Source: Acanthococcus lagerstroemiae (lineage: Eukaryota > Arthropoda > Insecta > Hemiptera > Eriococcidae). Taken from it: a DNA stretch of 64,000 nucleotides. How positions within the stretch are numbered: the first letter of the stretch is position 1; the number at the start of each line of letters is the position of its first letter. Below are positions 44,110 to 56,059 of the stretch, piece after piece. The stretch is taken from NCBI GenBank assembly GCA_031841125.1, contig CM063114.1:45405574-45469573 (forward strand), given 5' to 3'. The notes under the pieces were generated by a model. The model saw only the letters and a list, made by a program, of their open reading frames with translations, searched no databases and was not told the DNA's origin. A program made the translations under genes and the position numbers.

Positions 44110-44610
44110 ATAATATGATGATGATGATGATGATGATAAGGTTATCAGTCTTATGACCGGTTTGATGCAGCTCCCCAGTTCTCCCTATCTTGTGCAAGTT
44201 CTTTCATTTCCAAATAACTCTTACGTTTGATATCCTCGATTGTCCGTTGAACATACTGGAATCTTTGCCGACCTACTCAGTTCTTTCATTCCTTTCTTCC
44301 TTCTAACAAGAGTGATATTATTCCTGGGTACCTCAAGTTATCTCCTATTAGTTTATGTTTCCTCATCTTCAAACAGTTCCAAAAATATCTATTTTACCTG
44401 CTACTCCGTTAAGTATTTCCTCATTTCTTACCTTATCCGTCCATTTGATATGAATTATCTGCCTACAGCATCACATTTCAAAAGCTTCGATCCTTCTCTT
44501 CTCTAGTTTTTCAGTGGCCTAAGTTTCACATCCATACAACGCTACACTCCAAACGTATACGTTTTCAAAAATAATATTTTGATTTCCAGATTTGTTTTTG
44601 ATTTGAATAA
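44110..44610 (-). pseudogene. LINE 3' fragment, minus strand
   Basis: Minus-strand frames show VYVWSVALYGCET, TEKLEKRRIEAFEM and KVRNEEILN, the post-palm C-terminus of a common insect LINE reverse transcriptase. It ends in a (GAT/ATC)n tract at 44117-44139, usual for the 3' end of such elements. Confidence 0.7.
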
Positions 44611-44631
44611 ATTACCCTTTTACGACTAGCA

Positions 44632-44968
44632 TACGATTTAAGACTTAGAATACTAGCATGATGAGGGAATCCCCGGTACTATAAAAGTTCAAAATTTTGA
44701 AAATTTAACTATGGGATCTTATTGTACATATAATTCACAATAAAAAAGTTTATGTAAAATAATTGCCTATCCACAGAATTGAAGGAGCTACACATTTTTC
44801 TACGATTTAAGACTTTAATACTAGCATGATGAGGGAATCCCCGGTATTATAAAAGTTCAAAATTTTGAAAAATTTAACTATGGGATCTTATTATACATAT
44901 AATTCATAATAAAAAGTTTTGTAAAATAATTGCCTGTCTACACAATTGAAGGGGCTACAAATTTTTCA
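44632..44968. repeat. Tandem duplication of the transposon left end, period about 168 bp
   Basis: TACGATTTAAGACTT...TACTAGCATGATGAGG to ...GGGGCTACAAATTTTTC occurs twice in a row, so the element has two left ends. Confidence 0.85.
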
Positions 44969-45436
44969 AAATGTAAAACTCAACTTATTTTCGCTCATTG
45001 TCGTTTGGCCGATAGTAACAGTGTAATTGCGAGAACATTGCAAGGTATTGCAAAACTTAATTTTGATAAGAGTGAAAGAATGTGATGATAACGCGTGAGT
45101 AAAGAAAACACGAACAACTAACTTGCAGTGAGCCGAAACTGGTCGAAACCGGCCGAAACACCGAAAGACACCAGTGTGGATGACGCGAGGCGAATATAGG
45201 AAGCTGCCGTACAGAGTGCGCTGCTTTCCAACATCACGAAATAATGTCTGTGCGGGAGTACGTTTTTATTGAGAAAATGACTTCTTTTTTCTGAATGTGG
45301 TAACACTGTAAAACGTTTCAGCGACTTCAGCGGACAAAATAAACAGCATATTGGTACGCTACGGTCATTTTTACATAAGAATCATGCCGAAATAATCAAC
45401 CAATCAACAACCGGGGATTCCCTCAGCATGCTAGTA
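44651..45436. mobile_element. Non-autonomous DNA transposon with 26-bp TIRs
   Basis: Left TACTAGCATGATGAGGGAAT (44651) is inverted at the right end, 45411-45436 (one mismatch over 26 bases). Both ends carry TA outermost. No transposase. Confidence 0.75.
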
Positions 45437-45559
45437 TACCCCAAGACGAAGTCAGCCATCGCGGGGAAGTAAGGCTGATAACCCTCGAGGAGAAAACGAA
45501 AATTCTTTTGGCACAAACTCAAATTTTATAATTTCGGTCATAAAAAATAACAAAACAAA

Positions 45560-48500
45560 AAATAAATTTTTGGACTTTAAAATTTTTAATTATAACTGTC
45601 GAGGTTTGGCAAATGAAGATAGGCTTGTAGAATTCGAGGCTGCTCTCACCAAAATAAAGTGGGACGTAATTGAGATATCGGAGGTCCGTAGAAAGGGGGA
45701 AGGATTAACACACAGAAAATCCGGAAACTTCTTTTACTACTTCGAAGAAACGAAGGGTTAAAAGGAGGTGGGGTTTATGATTAAACACGATATATGGGAG
45801 AAGGTCGTCGAAATAAAAGCAGTGTGCGAGAGAACTGCGGTGTTCAAAATTGCTATTAGCTATGACATGAGGCTAGGGATAATTCAGTGCTATGCACCCA
45901 CCTCAGAAGCTAAAGATCGTGCGAAAGAATCTTTCTACTTGCAACTGTAGATAAGGCGAAAGAGCTGTACACGATAATCATGGGCGATTTCAACGCCAAA
46001 ATAAGTGAAGGTAACACAGGCGAAACATGTGTAGGAATTTATGGGTTAGGCGTTAGAAACCAAAAAGGCAAGAGAATGATGGAGTTTCCGGAGACGAACA
46101 ACCTCAAGGTAACTACCACATTCTTCAAAGGAAGAAAGACTCACAAATGGACCGGGATTGCTCCAAATGGTAGAGTAAAAAACGAGATAGACCACTGCAT
46201 GATAAACGATAGTTCAGTAGTGAAATATCATAGCGTACTGTCCAGGTTCGAGTTCTCATCCGACCACAGAGTGGGTAGGCGCGAACTACAAATCTCAACC
46301 AGATCAAAAATAAGAGGGTACGTACATAATTCCAGGAGACCCCCCCCCCGAAGTTAATAATCCCCCTATATAAGTTAAATGAGGCTTTGGAATCCATAGG
46401 GGACCAATGTAGGGAGTGGATGCTCCAGAGTCGCTCGTGGGGGTTGCAGGACAACTACGACTATCTTATAAAAATAGTTACGGTAGTTCTTGAAAAATTG
46501 GGTAGAAAGGAGGAGTGTACGGATGACAAAATTTCAACCGAGACGAAAGCACTCATTAACAAAAGAGAGAAGATGCGTATGGTAGAAGATATGACTCCAC
46601 TGCAAAAAGTTGGGTTCGCAGAGCTGCAGAAGGCAATCAAAAAAGGTATTAGGAATGACTGCAGGAAGTTCGAGAGTGGGAAAGTACAGGAAGTTGTGGA
46701 GAGTATATCGAGTGTCTCATGCACACTTGACCTAAGTGACATTTTGACGAAAAATGAGTTTCATACATATTCTTATAGATCTCGATGCTCTTTTTCGGGC
46801 TACACTCGCAAATTACGAATTACTTCATTTTTTAGCCCGCTAGATGGCGTAAACCATTTGAGCCACGTATATAACACAACGTTATTTATAATTTTCAAAT
46901 CGCTCTCCTGAAAAAAAAAAGAAGATTTTGTCACTTAGGTCAAGTGTGCATGAGACACTCGATATGGTCGACTAAAAAACTGAAAAGGGAGCTCTGTTAC
47001 GATAAACAAATAGCAATTAGTATACAGAACAAGAAAAGCGCGAGAATAACAAACCGGGAAGGTATACTGCGAGAAGCCACTGATTTCTACGAGGACCTGT
47101 ACAAACCTTCAACTGAGAGTCAATCGTATCCAAGTGTGACAAGAAACGCAAAAAGCCCTAAATCAAATGACGAGGCATTTTTAGAAATTTTAAAACACGA
47201 AGTCGAAAAAGCCCTAAAAAGTCTGAAATTGGGGAAAGCACCAGGGCCCGATAAAATCGAAAACAAAACGCTGAAGGACTTCTACGAGCCACTAACCCTC
47301 CTGTTCAACCGTGTCATCGTGGAGGAGAAAATTCCGGAACAGTGGAAAAATCGGAAATCATCTTACTGCACAAGAAGGGTGACAAAAACCAACTTGACAA
47401 CTACCGCCCGATCTGCCTCTCCTCCAATATAAATAAAGTGTTCATGAAAATCTTGAAAAATAGGGCTTATCTCCAGCTGGATAGCGCCCAGCCGGTCGAG
47501 CAGGCAAGGTTCAGGAAAAGACAAGCAACTGTAGATCACATTCATACGATAAACCAATTGGTGGAAAAGGCTAACGCCTATCACATTGAAGCAACCTTGG
47601 TATTCGTAGATTTCTGCAAAGCCTTCGATACGGTGAACAATTATCTATGGAATGCTTTAAAGACCCCGGGATTAAATGAAAAAACAGTGAGGGTGCTGGA
47701 AGCCCTATACCACGACACGAAGGCGTATGTTAAAATGGACAGGTCGGGTTCGATGTTCACCTTGTCCAAAGGAGTGAAGCAAGGCGACCCTTTATCCCCG
47801 AACCTATTCAACGCTGTTTTAGAACAAATCTTCAGGAAACTCGATTGGGCAAAAAAAAGTATCCAAATTGACGGGAAAAATCTAAATTATCTACGATTTG
47901 CGGATGGTATAATCTTGATAAGCGGAGACAGGGAGGAAGCACAGGGAATGCTCGACGGGCTGGTCAGCGGGGCTAAAGGTAAATATCTGAAAAACGAAAG
48001 TACTAAGCAACTCTGTGGGTGCAAATATCCGAATAGGAGACGAGAAATTGGAAAGCGTGGAAGAGTATACGTACCTGGGCCAAATAATGTATTTTAAAGA
48101 AAAAATGGAAAAAGAAATAGAAACACGCATAAAACAAGCATGGAAAGGCTACCGGTCCCTAAAATTAATCTTCGAAGGGAACCTCAAAATATCATCTAAA
48201 ATCAAGATTTTGGAATCTTGCATCATACCGATTCTAACATATGGGGCCCAGACGTGGTCCCTTACCAAGGCCCTAACTAAAAGGCTAGTGACTATACAAA
48301 GGAGTATGGAGAGAAGTCGTATTGGTATAAAAAGGAAAGATAAAACTAAGACAACCACAATAAGAGGAAAAATTAAATGCGAAGATGTGGTCTACACAAT
48401 CAAAAAGTTAAAAATGAAATATGCTGGTCACTTAGCTAGGATGGTGAAGGACCGCTGGTGTAAGAGGATCACATTCTGGGTCACATATATGATCACACTA

Positions 48501-48755
48501 AGAGTAGAGGCAGACCGGCGACTAGTTAGAGGAGGGAAATCACTAGAAAGGTGGGGCTACCATGGGTGAGAGCGGCCCAAAATCGAAAGACATGGGAGAA
48601 AATCGGGGAGGCCTATGCCCGCGATGAGGGAGCTCGGTGCGCACTGGCATAAAGTTAAAGCAAATTTTGTTTCGTTTTTAAGTTACTTTTAGTTTGTATA
48701 CCATTAAAAAGAAATCTTGATTTTATGTGCATACCGAATAAAGGCTATTATTATT
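45560..48755 (+). pseudogene. RTE-clade LINE, near full length, inactive
   Basis: Endonuclease (45570-46290): KIFNYNCRGLANEDR, GDFNAKISEGNTGE, NEIDHCMI, SSDHR. Reverse transcriptase (47200-47990): GKAPGPDKIENKTLKDFYEP, DNYRPICLSS, FVDFCKAFDTV, GVKQGDPLSPNLFNAVLEQ, RFADGIILISGD. C-terminus (48015-48640): YTYLGQIM, CIIPILTYGAQTWSLTK, AGHLARM. The 3' end is a TTATTATTATT tract near 48750. Several frameshifts and stops, FADG instead of FADD, and a MITE inserted at 46708. Confidence 0.9.
46708..46962. mobile_element. 255-bp MITE with perfect 34-bp TIRs and TA target duplication
   Basis: 46708-46741 is the exact reverse complement of 46929-46962 (starts TCGAGTGTCTCATGCACACT). TA dinucleotides at 46706-46707 and 46963-46964 fit Tc1/mariner-type insertion. 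It interrupts the RTE element between endonuclease and reverse transcriptase. Confidence 0.9.
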
Positions 48756-48759
48756 ATTA

Positions 48760-49480
48760 AATTACTTTTTCGATAAAATTCTAATGTAGCTTGTGCTGTT
48801 CTACTACTAATATCCCTTTTATACCTTCCACCTTTCGTTATTTTACTTCTGATATAGCAAAATTCGTTTGCATCCTCAATTTTTCCCTGAGCAATTTTTA
48901 GGTTATCATGTTCACATCGATTACATACCATCACTTTAGTTTTATTTTTATAAATATTTCCATACAATATTCCAACTTAAAATCTCCTCCTTCCCTGTCA
49001 ATCACTTTACTTTTATTTTTATAAATATTTCCATACAATATTCCAACTTAAAATCTCCTCCTTCCCTGTCAAAATATTTTCCAGATCAGTACTTTTTTCA
49101 GTTAATAAGACAATATCATCTGCAAACCTGAGCATCTCCACATCTTTACTCACTCTCCATGTATAGTTACACCTGTTTCAAATTTTTCTTCTATCTCTTT
49201 TATAGCCCACTCTATGTACAAATTAAATAATACTGGAGGTAAAGAGCACCCCTGCCGTACACCTTTTTTAATATTTGCCTCCCCTTCCTCTCCTTCTATT
49301 CTGAATGTAGCTTTCTGTCTGTTACATAAGTTTAAAATAATTTGACATTCTTCTTTGTTCCTATCCTTTTTAGAATATTAAACATTTTATCCAATTTAAC
49401 ATTGTCAAAAGTTTTTCAATGTCAACGAATGCCATATACATGTATCCTACCCTTTTTTAAATCTCCCATCTACAACTGAA
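48760..49480 (-). pseudogene. Second LINE reverse transcriptase fragment, minus strand
   Basis: Minus frames: an FADDIVLLTEKSTDLENIL box near 49130-49080, then NKTKVMVCNR, IEDANEFCYIRSKITKGGRY, DISSRTAQA near 48800. Lies tail-to-tail with the RTE element ending at 48755. A 71-bp tandem duplication breaks its frame. Confidence 0.8.
48931..49072. repeat. 71-bp tandem duplication
   Basis: TCACTTTA(G/C)TTTTATTTTTA... through CCTTCCCTGTCAA occurs at 48931 and 49002 with one difference; very recent. Confidence 0.95.
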
Positions 49481-49882
49481 CCACACAGTTCACAAACAAC
49501 ATGAGTCCCAAAATTTTGAAAACTGGTTGGATTGATTCGCAATTTTGCGAAGTCTAATTGCATTACGGCTTTGTTGTGAAAGATTAGATTTTATGGCTCG
49601 CGGCACTGTAAATAACACTGCTCACTTTGTTAGGTTGAAATGCAATAACAGTAGAAAACTGGAAAAAAAAAACATTCCATACACATACGTTATGAGCCTT
49701 CACAACAGCAACAGTCGTGAGGAGCACACTCTCTCCAGTACTCAGGAGGAAAAGACGATTGCACTTGTTCATGTGAACTTTCAGTTAGATCAGTACCTCA
49801 CTCCTGAGCACTATCAATGGAACAACAAAGTGTCACCTCCCCTGGAAGTTTACTAAGAATTCGTCCATTAAGCTCATTCACT

Positions 49883-50230
49883 TCATGCTAAAATAGCTAC
49901 TTTGGACATTTCCTCTAGAGTCATATTGTCATTATACATATCTTCCACGATGTCTGTAAGGCTCTTCTGCTGGCTTCTATCACTGGCCATCGTGGTTGCC
50001 ATTACCTCTGCTTGAAGTATAGTGACGCCCTTGCCCAGTGCCATTGAATAGTTGTCAGTGCCTTTCGCATTCGTGATTCCGATTCCTATACCTTTGCCAT
50101 TCTTAGAGACATCTGCAAACCACACGTTCTCCTCTTTTCCTAGAATGCTTGGCCACCTCTTCTCCTAAGCCTCCCATGTGGGTATCAGCGCACGGTACGG
50201 CTTGTCAGAGAACTGTTCCACCGCAATCTA
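49883..50230 (-). pseudogene. RNase H-like LINE fragment
   Basis: WFADVSKNGKGIGIGI and LGKGVTILQAEVMATT resemble the start of RNase H in Jockey/R1-type elements ('TDGSK..GxGxG', 'FQAE'). About 80 codons open, truncated both sides. Confidence 0.6.
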
Positions 50231-50299
50231 TCCGTCGGCATCCCAAAGCATTTGTCCATCATCCCCGCAATTACCCATATCCTTCTGTGGCCTGTCTAT

Positions 50300-50505
50300 A
50301 CTTTAATCTCACGTTTCACCAGAAAAACCTACCCCGGGTAAGCTACCCTCTTCCAATCCTCACCACAGCTGTCCTCCATCACAGTCACTTTCTCCCACCA
50401 CGACGCCCTTCCTCACCGTGGCCGTCCACCTTCTCCAGGAGCTCCCACCTCCACCGAGAAGCCCCCGGGGTAGGGTACCTCTAGTGAAACGTTAGATTAA
50501 GGTAC
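50300..50505. repeat. Inverted-repeat element, about 45-bp arms
   Basis: CTTTAATCTCACGTTTCACC near 50309 is inverted as CTAGTGAAACGTTAGATTAA near 50480, with CCTACCCCGGG in both arms. Confidence 0.55.
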
Positions 50506-50859
50506 AGAGGAGGCCACCAGGAATTTATCCTCACGGAGGGAAAGGAGGAGGTGGTTTCTACTGTTTAGTGTATAGAGAGCCCTCCCCCACCACAACTCCT
50601 CCTCGTCCTTCACCGTGACCTTCCTCCCCCAAGCTCCCTCCTTCACTATGAACCCCCTCCTAAGGGTAGACTACCCCTGGAGAAATGAGCAATTAAGGGG
50701 CAAGGTAGGAAACCAGCAGTGGGTTTTTTCTCCTGTAGATGGCGGCGGTGGAGGCGGCGGATTTTACTTTTTTAGTACATAGAGAAATTGATGCAAGATT
50801 GTATATAACATACAGTCTTCCTATCCCAGCTCCCTGTGGCTCCCTACTGATTTGAGCTG

Positions 50860-51190
50860 TAGGTGGAATGACTTCAAAAATGAAATCAGGAGGTCAGAAA
50901 TTCACTACTTCGACATTTTTGAGTTATTATAAGCGAAATGTCATATTGGTCTCCATTTTGCCCCCTCCCCTCTCAAACCCACAGGGATAATTTCGTTGGC
51001 CTCATGGTCCAAAAATACTCCGTAGGGTAATATCTACCACCGTACCGAGCAGCATCACAAGCTCAAGATTGCAATTTCGATCTATTTTTGTTTTGTACCA
51101 GCTCAAACTGTAATAGCGTATTTACGGGGAATTGGGTATGCAATTTCATATGCACACGGTGATGAACAATTCAGGGAGTTTTAGTGGATG
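50860..51190 (-). repeat. Dispersed repeat R1, inverted copy
   Basis: Shares about 330 bp with 63160-63510 (by eye around 80% identical; GGGTAATATCTACCA, AATAGCGTATTTACGGG). Part of it matches 685-850 in reverse. Confidence 0.75.
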
Positions 51191-51544
51191 ATCCCCTCCA
51201 ACTGTTTCTTTAAACGTGAAGTCCAGAACTTCGAGTTAAAGGTCAATTCTTTCTTGTTTGACGAAAAATTTTCTCTCCTCGAGAAAACGACTCAAATATA
51301 CCACCAACTCTGGAATCTTAGACGCAAAGGTACCGAATAAAATATCGAAATAGAGTTTCATTAGGCCACTGCTTTCGAATCAGGTACTCAATCCGATCTC
51401 TCGATTTAAGCCCAAAAATTTTTCACATTAAACTGGCTAGACGAACTGAACAATTTTGTTTTTTGTTCGCTCATTCTTGAATAGCGCATCAGATTTTTTA
51501 TCCGCTTCTGATTTGATACCCGTACATTTGAATTTTAAAGCAAA

Positions 51545-51660
51545 AGACCGCGAGTCCGAAATGCAAGATGCGTGGTACAGGACCAGAGGAGGATGTCCCA
51601 CACATACTTTCGAACTGCACTCACAGATATAGAGTCATGGCCAGAATGGAGCTGAAGCTT
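51545..51660 (+). repeat. Dispersed repeat R3, unit 1
   Basis: GACCGCGAGTCCGAAATG ... AGGACCAGAGGAGGAT ... GGAGTCA; a similar block is at 52188-52300. Confidence 0.7.
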
Positions 51661-51776
51661 ACCCTTCCACTCCCAACTCTGCTTGAGTATAGGGAGTCGG
51701 CTATTTGAAAAATTCGCCAGAAAAATATTTTCTGTCAAGACGTGTCAGCGAAGCTAAAAAAGAAACGCTGCACTTT

Positions 51777-51941
51777 CAGGGACGTAGCCAGGGGGTCTTG
51801 GACACCCCCTCCCCCGTGGCATCACCCAAAAATGTGAAAAAATTAAAATTTATTCTGGTAATAGTAAGTATTACACCTGTGATGTTGTAAAAGTGAAACG
51901 AAACCGCCCTCCCCTTCATACCAAATCTGGTTACGCTACTG
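51777..51941. mobile_element. 165-bp hAT-type MITE with 8-bp target duplication
   Basis: Ends CAGGGACGTAGCCAG and CTGGTTACGCTACTG are inverted. Flanks TGCACTTT (51769-51776) and TGCCCTTT (51942-51949) match 7 of 8. The 8-bp duplication points to the hAT superfamily. Confidence 0.75.
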
Positions 51942-52187
51942 TGCCCTTTCAAGTATCCAAAAGCGGCAAGAGCCAGCGAACACATGTGTCCATAGGTACA
52001 TGAGCTAGGACAACATGAAGTAAGGAATCAGATACTCGCTGACCCACCCACATCCCGGCAGCGACAAATACCAAAGGGAGACCTTGAAAACCCGGACAAG
52101 ACAAATCACAAACCCGAATAAGAGGAAGACAACAAGAAGAAAACTTTAGTTGTTAAATCGTATCCCAGTATCTATACTGGAAGCAGG

Positions 52188-52300
52188 AGACCGCGAGTCC
52201 GAAATGTGAGAAACGTGGGGCAGGACCAGAGGAGGATTTTCCACACAGACTCTGGGACTGCCATCACAAATATGGAGTCACCGCCCATGACAAAATGTAC
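52188..52300 (+). repeat. Dispersed repeat R3, unit 2
   Basis: Direct, diverged repeat of 51545-51660. It may be the 3' end of a retroelement, since short repeats of GAAGAAAACTTTAGTT lie nearby (52135, 52315). Confidence 0.6.
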
Positions 52301-52879
52301 CTGGACTGACAAGAAGAAAACTTTAGTTATTAAATCGTATTAGTTTGTTAGTCTAGGTTACAAGAAGAAAAAAAAATGTTAAGTTACCTTTTTTAAAGTT
52401 AAGATTAATTTTAGTTATCTTATTTAAAGTTCAGACTAATTTTAAGTTAGAAGTAAGACTATAATAGAAATAAGTTCCAATGAAGCATAGTTCGCGGTAA
52501 GGCTTATCAATTGTAGAAGTTAGATATGCAGCTACGAGGAGGGGGAAAAATAATTTTGAACAAAATTTAATGCTTTAAAATGCTCATACAGAAAACTTTT
52601 CTGTACAATTATGATTTGCTAAGATGGAGCCAAAAAATTGCTAATTGACACCACGTTCATAATGGGGGGAGGGGGTACATCAGGTGGTTCAGACTTTTTA
52701 CACTGATGACCAAGGTGTGTCCTAAATATGTGTGCGAAAAATCATCTCCCTAGAATTTTTTTCCGGTTTAAGGCGTATTTCCATCTAATTCTCCTGGACC
52801 ATGATGTTCTTACCTTCTCCCACAGTTATAATGAGGCTCTGCGAGAAAAAGCCAACTACCACATCGACCTAGAGGTCAA

Positions 52880-53870
52880 CGGTGGTCTCAATTGTGATAG
52901 GTCATAGTTGAGCTTTTTCGCCTTCCGTCCATAGTGCGTCGGAAGGAAAAGGAGCTCGGTGTTTCCGAGACCACGTCCAGGTTCAGCACCGCTCCGTACG
53001 ATTTAAGGAAACGCAAGCATAGAAAATTTTAATTAAAATATTCGCGCGGTGTGAGATGATGTTGGAGCGAGCAGGCATTTTCTCGTACATATTTCACTCG
53101 AATGAAAACATTCTAAACGCACACACGGTTTAAATCTGATACCGTATTCGCGGTAGAAGGCTCTCGGCATGCACGATTCCCGTCCTCGGGATGACTTGAC
53201 ACACGTCTGTCTTTTCGCTTTAAGAGACAGACCGCCATTCGTGGCATTTCGCTACATTCTGCGCAAATTTTTCGAGAAATAATAGCCTTCGCATCGCTCC
53301 GTCTCGTCTATTTTGTGCCGGTTTCTTTCTCGCATTTTATTTTCGCGAAAGACGGTCGGGGCATTTGCGAAATTTTTAAAATTTCCGACATACGCGACGC
53401 TACGCTCCGTGTTCGGGCAGCACGCGTTGCAGGGGTAGTGCGTGTGATGTGGCAAGCGTCACGAGCAAGTCTGCGTCGAAATTGAAAATTCTGAAATAGA
53501 TTACTCATACAACGACCTGGAACGATATAGGATTTCGAAAAAGAATGTCTCCCAAAGGCCTGTTTGGGAGCGTACGTGTTAAAATGGTTTTGAAGAGAAG
53601 CGGAACAATCGCGCGTTTTGTAATACCCCAGGTAAATGAGATACCTATACTATCGTTTTGCACGAGCAGTATTTGCTTTCGAAACGCGGATGGGAGTTCG
53701 AAATTCATTTATCGAATTGCGGCGAAGAACTGTTTTCTGGTCGATTTTATCCTCATTGATGAATTTATTCCTGTCTTGGGAACCCTGACGAAGGAAATTG
53801 GCCGATATCTATGTCAGCGGTGCAGCGAGACTTGCAGCGAGACATATTTGCAAGTCCTTTCATAAGTATT
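52880..53870. other. CpG-rich stretch without recognised gene
   Basis: Rich in CG dinucleotides (ATTCGCGCGGTG, CGCATCGCTCCGTCTCGTC). An open frame at 53545-53865 has no recognised domain. It may be a host promoter or 5' exon. Confidence 0.3.
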
Positions 53871-53949
53871 TATTTATTTTTGTTAGTTAAGAAGAGATTT
53901 ATTCCTTGGCTCACAATCAACTATAACTCATGGATGAACAAAGTAGCCG

Positions 53950-54595
53950 AGTTTACGACTGAAATGAAATAAACAAAATAGCCACAGAATACTATACAGA
54001 ACTCTACTCGAAAAAAGCAAACCAAGAAACAACAACCGGGGACAGCTCCCTCAATGAGGGCATCAAATTGGAGACCGAGCCACCTTTCTACACGCAAAAA
54101 TTAAAAAGGTTGTCAGTAACTCGAAAAAAATTAAGCCCCAGGAAGCGAGGGTATAAAAAACGAATACATAATGTATGGGGGGGGGGATGACTCTGAAGCA
54201 TGAACTACACTATTCGATAAAATTTTGGAAACAGACATAATACCCAAAACATGGAAGTTTTTGGATATCATTCTACTGTTTACAAAATGGAATAGACATC
54301 ACATTAAAAATTACAGGTCAATTGGCCTCTCACCAACAATTTCACTTCCTCTCAGACAACCACGACTACACATCCCCAGCCCTAGAATTCTGCACTCACC
54401 TTAATATTACTAAGACACTGTGAATTAGTATTGCGATTATAATCCTTTTTAGATACAAAAAATCTTTTAAAAAAAAAAAAACTTCTCTAAGCTAGTAGAA
54501 ACAAGAATTAGGAAATTTTCGGAACTGCAGCAACCTCCAGAACAAGTTGGTTTTAGGAGAGGTTACTCCCTTCGACCATACAGGTACTGCGCACA
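53950..54595 (+). pseudogene. RTE-type LINE reverse transcriptase fragment
   Basis: EYYTELYSKKANQ, LFDKILETDIIPKTWK, NYRSIGLSPTIS, then after an interruption SKLVETRIRKF, LQQPPEQVGFRRGYS. The interruption 54346-54482 is an A-tailed insert, apparently a small retroposed 3' end. Confidence 0.75.
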
Positions 54596-54718
54596 ATAGA
54601 CTCGCCCTGACTGGCCTTTGAAACGTTATTCAGTAAAGCAATAATTGGTGCGCGTGACGTCAGACGGGGCATAATAGTATCAATACAGCATATTATTGCA
54701 TGACTAGTCCGTATCAGC

Positions 54719-55046
54719 TTTGTTCGTTTTAACAAACGTACACTGAGTGTAGATGTAAACACTTGTCCGTTTAGACGGGGGTAGCCCTCTTGTACGCTCA
54801 GTCACCGACGCAACCAAGGGGGTGCATGGGGCTAATGCACCCCCAAAATTCAAAAAATAAATAGGTACGCTTGAGTTTTGTACTAATTATCCCCCCCCCC
54901 AAAAAAAATGGGTAGGTACTAAGTCAACTCGAATCCCAGCACCCTGTAAAGAAAATTTCTGGTTGCGCCACTGCGCTCAGTGTAACATTAGCGCGTTCGT
55001 TTTGACAAATGTACATTGAGTGTAGATGTAAACACTTGTCCGTTTA
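54719..55046 (+). repeat. Two 55-bp direct repeats flanking an inserted segment
   Basis: TGTTCGTTTTAACAAACGTA (54719) and CGTTCGTTTTGACAAATGTA (54992), both followed by CATTGAGTGTAGATGTAAAC-like sequence. Between them lies an AT-rich piece with GGTTGCGCCACTG-type ends (54813, 54962). Confidence 0.65.
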
Positions 55047-55206
55047 CAGGGTGTCCATTCTTGTTCGGAAATGATTTTCCCTAACTTTTTTAGGTTTTCC
55101 AGGCCATTTTTCCAGACCCTTCAAATACGAATTACACATGCAAAGGGGGAGGGGAGGAGAATCAAATTTTTTCGAACATCGTGAGCGGCGAATATCGTCA
55201 ATCACA

Positions 55207-56056
55207 TACAGGGTGTCTAACAAATCTGAAATTTGAAAATACTCGACTTTACTTGACCTCTTTTCCCCTAGTGATTATTGACGTCGGGCCCAAAAACACA
55301 GACAGTAACGCCTTCCTCAGTACCAGCATATCAGATACCTTTGTACAATAGTATACGTAGCAACTTGGAGTACCTAGTATAAATAAAGAACTAATATTTT
55401 CTTTTATAAATACCTCATTTTCGGACATCGTTTATCAACATAATGTATACATTTCAATATGACTCTGGATACTTTTTGGTTCCATTTTCAACTTTTTCTT
55501 ATAGATTTAGTGGTAACCGCAACTTGAAACAACCATCAAGTGTTTTGTGATGAAAATTAATATTATAGAAAACAAATAATACTTTACATTGAAGAGGTTA
55601 GAATCAAAACCCTCACTTGCCATTTTCCTTCAAGAGCGCAAATAGGTAAAATACTGCACACGGGTTCAGGAATATCTCTTGCGGCGCCTGTGAATGTGGA
55701 GTATGCAATACACACTGCACGTTCACACGCGCAGAAAGAGATATTCCTGTACCCGTTCACAGTATTTTGTCTATTTGCGCCCGAGGAGTTAATGGCAAGT
55801 GTCGATTTTGATTCTAACCTCTTCATTCATACAATATGAAATTTGAATGAAAATTGTGACGAACACATTAATATTTTTTAGAATCAATATTCAAATATTC
55901 AAACTTATAACTAATTTTCTGCAGCAATTTTTGATTTTTCTCTTTTTACATGACCAGGACCAAAAAAGTTGACTTTATTTGACTTAATTAACCTCTTCCC
56001 AAATACTTGACTTTATTTGACTTACTTGACTTACTTGACCTGTTAGACACCCTGAC
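55207..56056. mobile_element. Non-autonomous element with CAGGGTGTCTAACA ends
   Basis: CAGGGTGTCTAACA at 55207 is inverted at 56043-56056. Repeated TTGACTT(T/A)ACTTGAC blocks lie inside both ends. No transposase; its centre is the large palindrome at 55590-55825. Confidence 0.75.
55590..55825. repeat. 236-bp imperfect palindrome
   Basis: Left arm TGAAGAGGTTAGAATCAAAA is inverted exactly at 55825. Arms of about 115 bp pair over most of their length (GAATATCTCTT, GCGCAAATAG). A transcript would fold into a long hairpin. Confidence 0.9.
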
Positions 56057-56059
56057 ATA

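Noticed and set aside
46461..46742. 93-codon minus-strand ORF
   Set aside because: Antisense of the RTE element's linker region and part of the inserted MITE.
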